Assembly: GCF_023015615.1 (NCBI RefSeq)
Contig: NZ_JALKAJ010000004.1
Coordinates: 248,001-312,000, forward strand
Reading direction: 5' to 3'
Length of the DNA stretch: 64,000 nucleotides
From: Qipengyuania sp. S6317L1
GTDB lineage: Bacteria > Pseudomonadota > Alphaproteobacteria > Sphingomonadales > Sphingomonadaceae
Part shown: positions 62,313-64,000 of the stretch, one piece after another
Layout: every line of letters begins with the position of its first letter
Numbering within the stretch: position 1 is the first letter of the stretch
Notes under the pieces: generated by a model
The model's database searches: none
What the model was told of the DNA's origin: nothing
What the model saw: the letters and a program-made list of their open reading frames with translations, nothing else
Program-made: the position numbers and the translations under genes

Positions 62313-62726
62313 TCAATGTAGCGTCTCCTGCAAATGCGCGGTTTTGGAGATGCCATTGAATTGGATGGCCTTGAACGATGCGTGCACGATCTCGGCTGGT
62401 GTCGCAGGCTTTGGGCAGAAGATGATGCCGGGCAAACGCGCGGAGTGGTAGATTTCCGCATGGCCGGAGTGGATAACGACCGGCACTTCCTGCGCCATGA
62501 GATTCATAGCGAGGGGAAAGGAATAGCCGTCCGGCAAGCGAATATCGAGAAGCGCAAAATCAAACCGCGTGCTCCTGACCGCATCCCACGCGTCCGCAAT
62601 ATTGCCGATCACCGTCACATCGCTGGCCCCGGCATTGCGAAATGTATTTTCAAGTCCCACGGCCACAATGAACTCGTCTTCCACGATGAGAACAGAAAGG
62701 TCGCGAAGCATCGCTTCAGAATTCAT
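62313..62726 (-). CDS. Single-domain response regulator
   Basis: 137 aa from ATG 62726, with GGGAGAG upstream. A lone receiver domain: acidic pocket VLIVEDEF, phospho-acceptor in FALLDIRLPDG, switch residue in VVIHSGHA and the conserved Lys in CPKPATPAE. No output domain. It follows the HWE kinase by 16 bp and is likely its partner. The element's attR lies 90 bp past its stop. Confidence 0.9.
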   Translation of the reverse strand: MNSEAMLRDLSVLIVEDEFIVAVGLENTFRNAGASDVTVIGNIADAWDAVRSTRFDFALLDIRLPDGYSFPLAMNLMAQEVPVVIHSGHAEIYHSARLPGIIFCPKPATPAEIVHASFKAIQFNGISKTAHLQETLH

Positions 62727-62742
62727 TTGGCTCTCCCAAAAA

Positions 62743-64000
62743 TTATAGGGTGACCAGCAAGTCAATCAACGCCCCGGTTTGGGTGAAGCGCCTTTCAAAA
62801 GCACCCTTCAACTGCCTGACTCCGCTGTCAATAAGTATAGTTCCGAATCCACCACTGCTTGAAGGCGGCGAGAAGTCTGCCCGGTATTCGCACCATTTCA
62901 GCTGAACTTGGCTGCCTTCCAATACCGTCCAACTCAACTCAAGCCTGCCATCGGGCGAGCCGAGGGCCCCGTATTTGACGGCGTTGGTGGTCAGTTCGTG
63001 TACGATCAAGGTGAGCGTATTTACGCGGTCACCATCGACGAAGACCGTAGGCCCTTCCATCTTGACCGAATGGCCAGTCGTGTGCGGCTCAAGAATAGAG
63101 TGCAAGAGGGTGCCAAGAGGCAATCCCATCATCGCATGTTCTTTTCGCGCAAGGTCATAGACACGGCCCAATGACACCACCCGCTCAAGCAGTTCGGACG
63201 CCATGTGTTCTGCTGCTGGATTCGGTTTGGGCGCGGCCTGAATAAGCCCGCCGACCACCGCAAACAGGTTCTTGATGCGGTGGCTCATCTCTTCGACCAA
63301 CAGTTGTTGATTTTTCATGGGCGAAATGTCGAGTGTTGCTCCTGCGACCTTTTTCACCCCATTGATCGTCACGTAGGGTCGGCCGCGGGTGCGAACCCAT
63401 CTGATGCCCATTTCAGGGTCCTTGACCCGGAAATCCACCTCGTATTCTTCACCGCGTTCGATTGCTCCGGCGAGTTTCGCTCGCAGGATTTCAAGGTCTT
63501 CTTCGAAAACATGCGCAAGCACTTCTTCACCGGGCACTTCCCCGGCTTTGTGAAGATTGAGGTGTTCTGCCAGGACCTCATCAACCGTTGAAACCCATCG
63601 TTCAACGTCCAGATCAGCCATGCCCATGCGCCCTGCATTCATGACCATTTTTCGAAGATAGGTTTGCTCTTCCAACTCGCGCTGGAGTTGGATGATTTCC
63701 GTCACATCGACGCCAAGTCCCACGACTTTTTTACATCCGTCTTCATCCTCGAAAGGCGAGGCATGAACCTTTACCCAACGGCGCGGCGCACCGGGTACGT
63801 CCAGCTGCAGCACATGCGAATACGCCTCATCGATGGCGAGCGCTTGGTCGCGCTCGGCTATGTGCTTTTTCGCATCCAAAGGCTCGAGATATGCCTGCAA
63901 GTCGCGTCGGTCGTATTCGCCTGGCCCCTTGAGACCGGCAAGCTGCGCCCCTGTGGCATCAACAGTCAGCCTGCCGGTTTCACGATCAGTAACCCAAGCT
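62743..64000 (-). CDS. PAS/HWE-family sensor histidine kinase, 5' end missing
   Basis: The frame is open to the window edge, so the N-terminus is outside; 419 codons are visible. The first visible part is a PAS domain (DVTEIIQLQRELEEQ follows it). A second PAS domain ends at GATLDISPMK. The HWE-type phospho-acceptor is LVEEMSHRIKNLFAVVGGLIQAA, and the ATPase has the family's N box (VHELTTNAVKYGAL) and GFGTILIDSGV. Such kinases often sense light, redox or stress. No cofactor residue is evident in the visible PAS domains. Confidence 0.9.
   Translation of the reverse strand, partial: AWVTDRETGRLTVDATGAQLAGLKGPGEYDRRDLQAYLEPLDAKKHIAERDQALAIDEAYSHVLQLDVPGAPRRWVKVHASPFEDEDGCKKVVGLGVDVTEIIQLQRELEEQTYLRKMVMNAGRMGMADLDVERWVSTVDEVLAEHLNLHKAGEVPGEEVLAHVFEEDLEILRAKLAGAIERGEEYEVDFRVKDPEMGIRWVRTRGRPYVTINGVKKVAGATLDISPMKNQQLLVEEMSHRIKNLFAVVGGLIQAAPKPNPAAEHMASELLERVVSLGRVYDLARKEHAMMGLPLGTLLHSILEPHTTGHSVKMEGPTVFVDGDRVNTLTLIVHELTTNAVKYGALGSPDGRLELSWTVLEGSQVQLKWCEYRADFSPPSSSGGFGTILIDSGVRQLKGAFERRFTQTGALIDLLVTL

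Overview
The window looks like chromosome from an alphaproteobacterium of the order Sphingomonadales, most like the Erythrobacteraceae. The evidence is moderately high GC, a ChpT phosphotransferase of the CckA-ChpT-CtrA pathway, a HWE-family histidine kinase, an alphaproteobacterial RpoH, a TorF-like outer-membrane protein, and a pyrB followed by a dihydroorotase homologue that has lost its catalytic residues. The family-level assignment is inference from gene content.

Layout. 1-7 kb: the 3' end of valS, the peptidase gene mtfA, queE, an unusual membrane TIR/periplasmic-binding fusion, and a convergent HerA-like ATPase. 7-17 kb: a TauE exporter operon, an NfrB-like glycosyltransferase with an outer-membrane partner, nhaA, gloA, a TorF-like porin, a metallophosphatase and UDP-glucose dehydrogenase. 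17-25 kb: a trypsin-like autotransporter, RNase P RNA (rnpB), a murein amidase, chpT, a JAMM-domain protein, an RluA-family pseudouridine synthase and rpoH. 25-31 kb: a membrane-anchored orphan, an M20 peptidase, mtgA, and an ECF sigma/anti-sigma/fasciclin cluster laid out like the mycobacterial SigK circuit, with a matching promoter. 31-43 kb: clpP, clpX, a small exported protein and an Asp/Glu racemase; an amidase, a Na+/H+ antiporter, a trigger factor with a histone-like tail, tRNA-Leu, a CHAP protein, der, and bfr/bfd with a Fur-type operator at bfd. 43-53 kb: a DUF418 protein, a ParA/ribbon-helix-helix pair flanked by two SPOR proteins, pyrB with the degenerate pyrC', and sppA.

53.3-62.2 kb is an integrated element of about 8.9 kb in tRNA-Val(CAC). 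It is bounded by a 56-bp direct repeat (attL/attR), and a second 22-bp direct repeat lies just inside each end. It carries a tyrosine integrase, an AlpA-type regulator, a Toprim primase-like protein, a DUF3987 gene interrupted by one in-frame amber codon, two heavily overlapping small genes, and a single-chain restriction-modification enzyme as cargo. To its right are a single-domain response regulator and the start of a PAS/HWE histidine kinase that runs off the window.

The strongest leads for something undescribed are the TIR-TM-periplasmic sensor protein, the satellite-like element with its amber codon and paired end repeats, the SigK-like fasciclin regulon, and a 23-bp motif shared at matched distance upstream of queE and chpT. 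All start choices, promoters and functions were read from sequence by eye; no database search was run.
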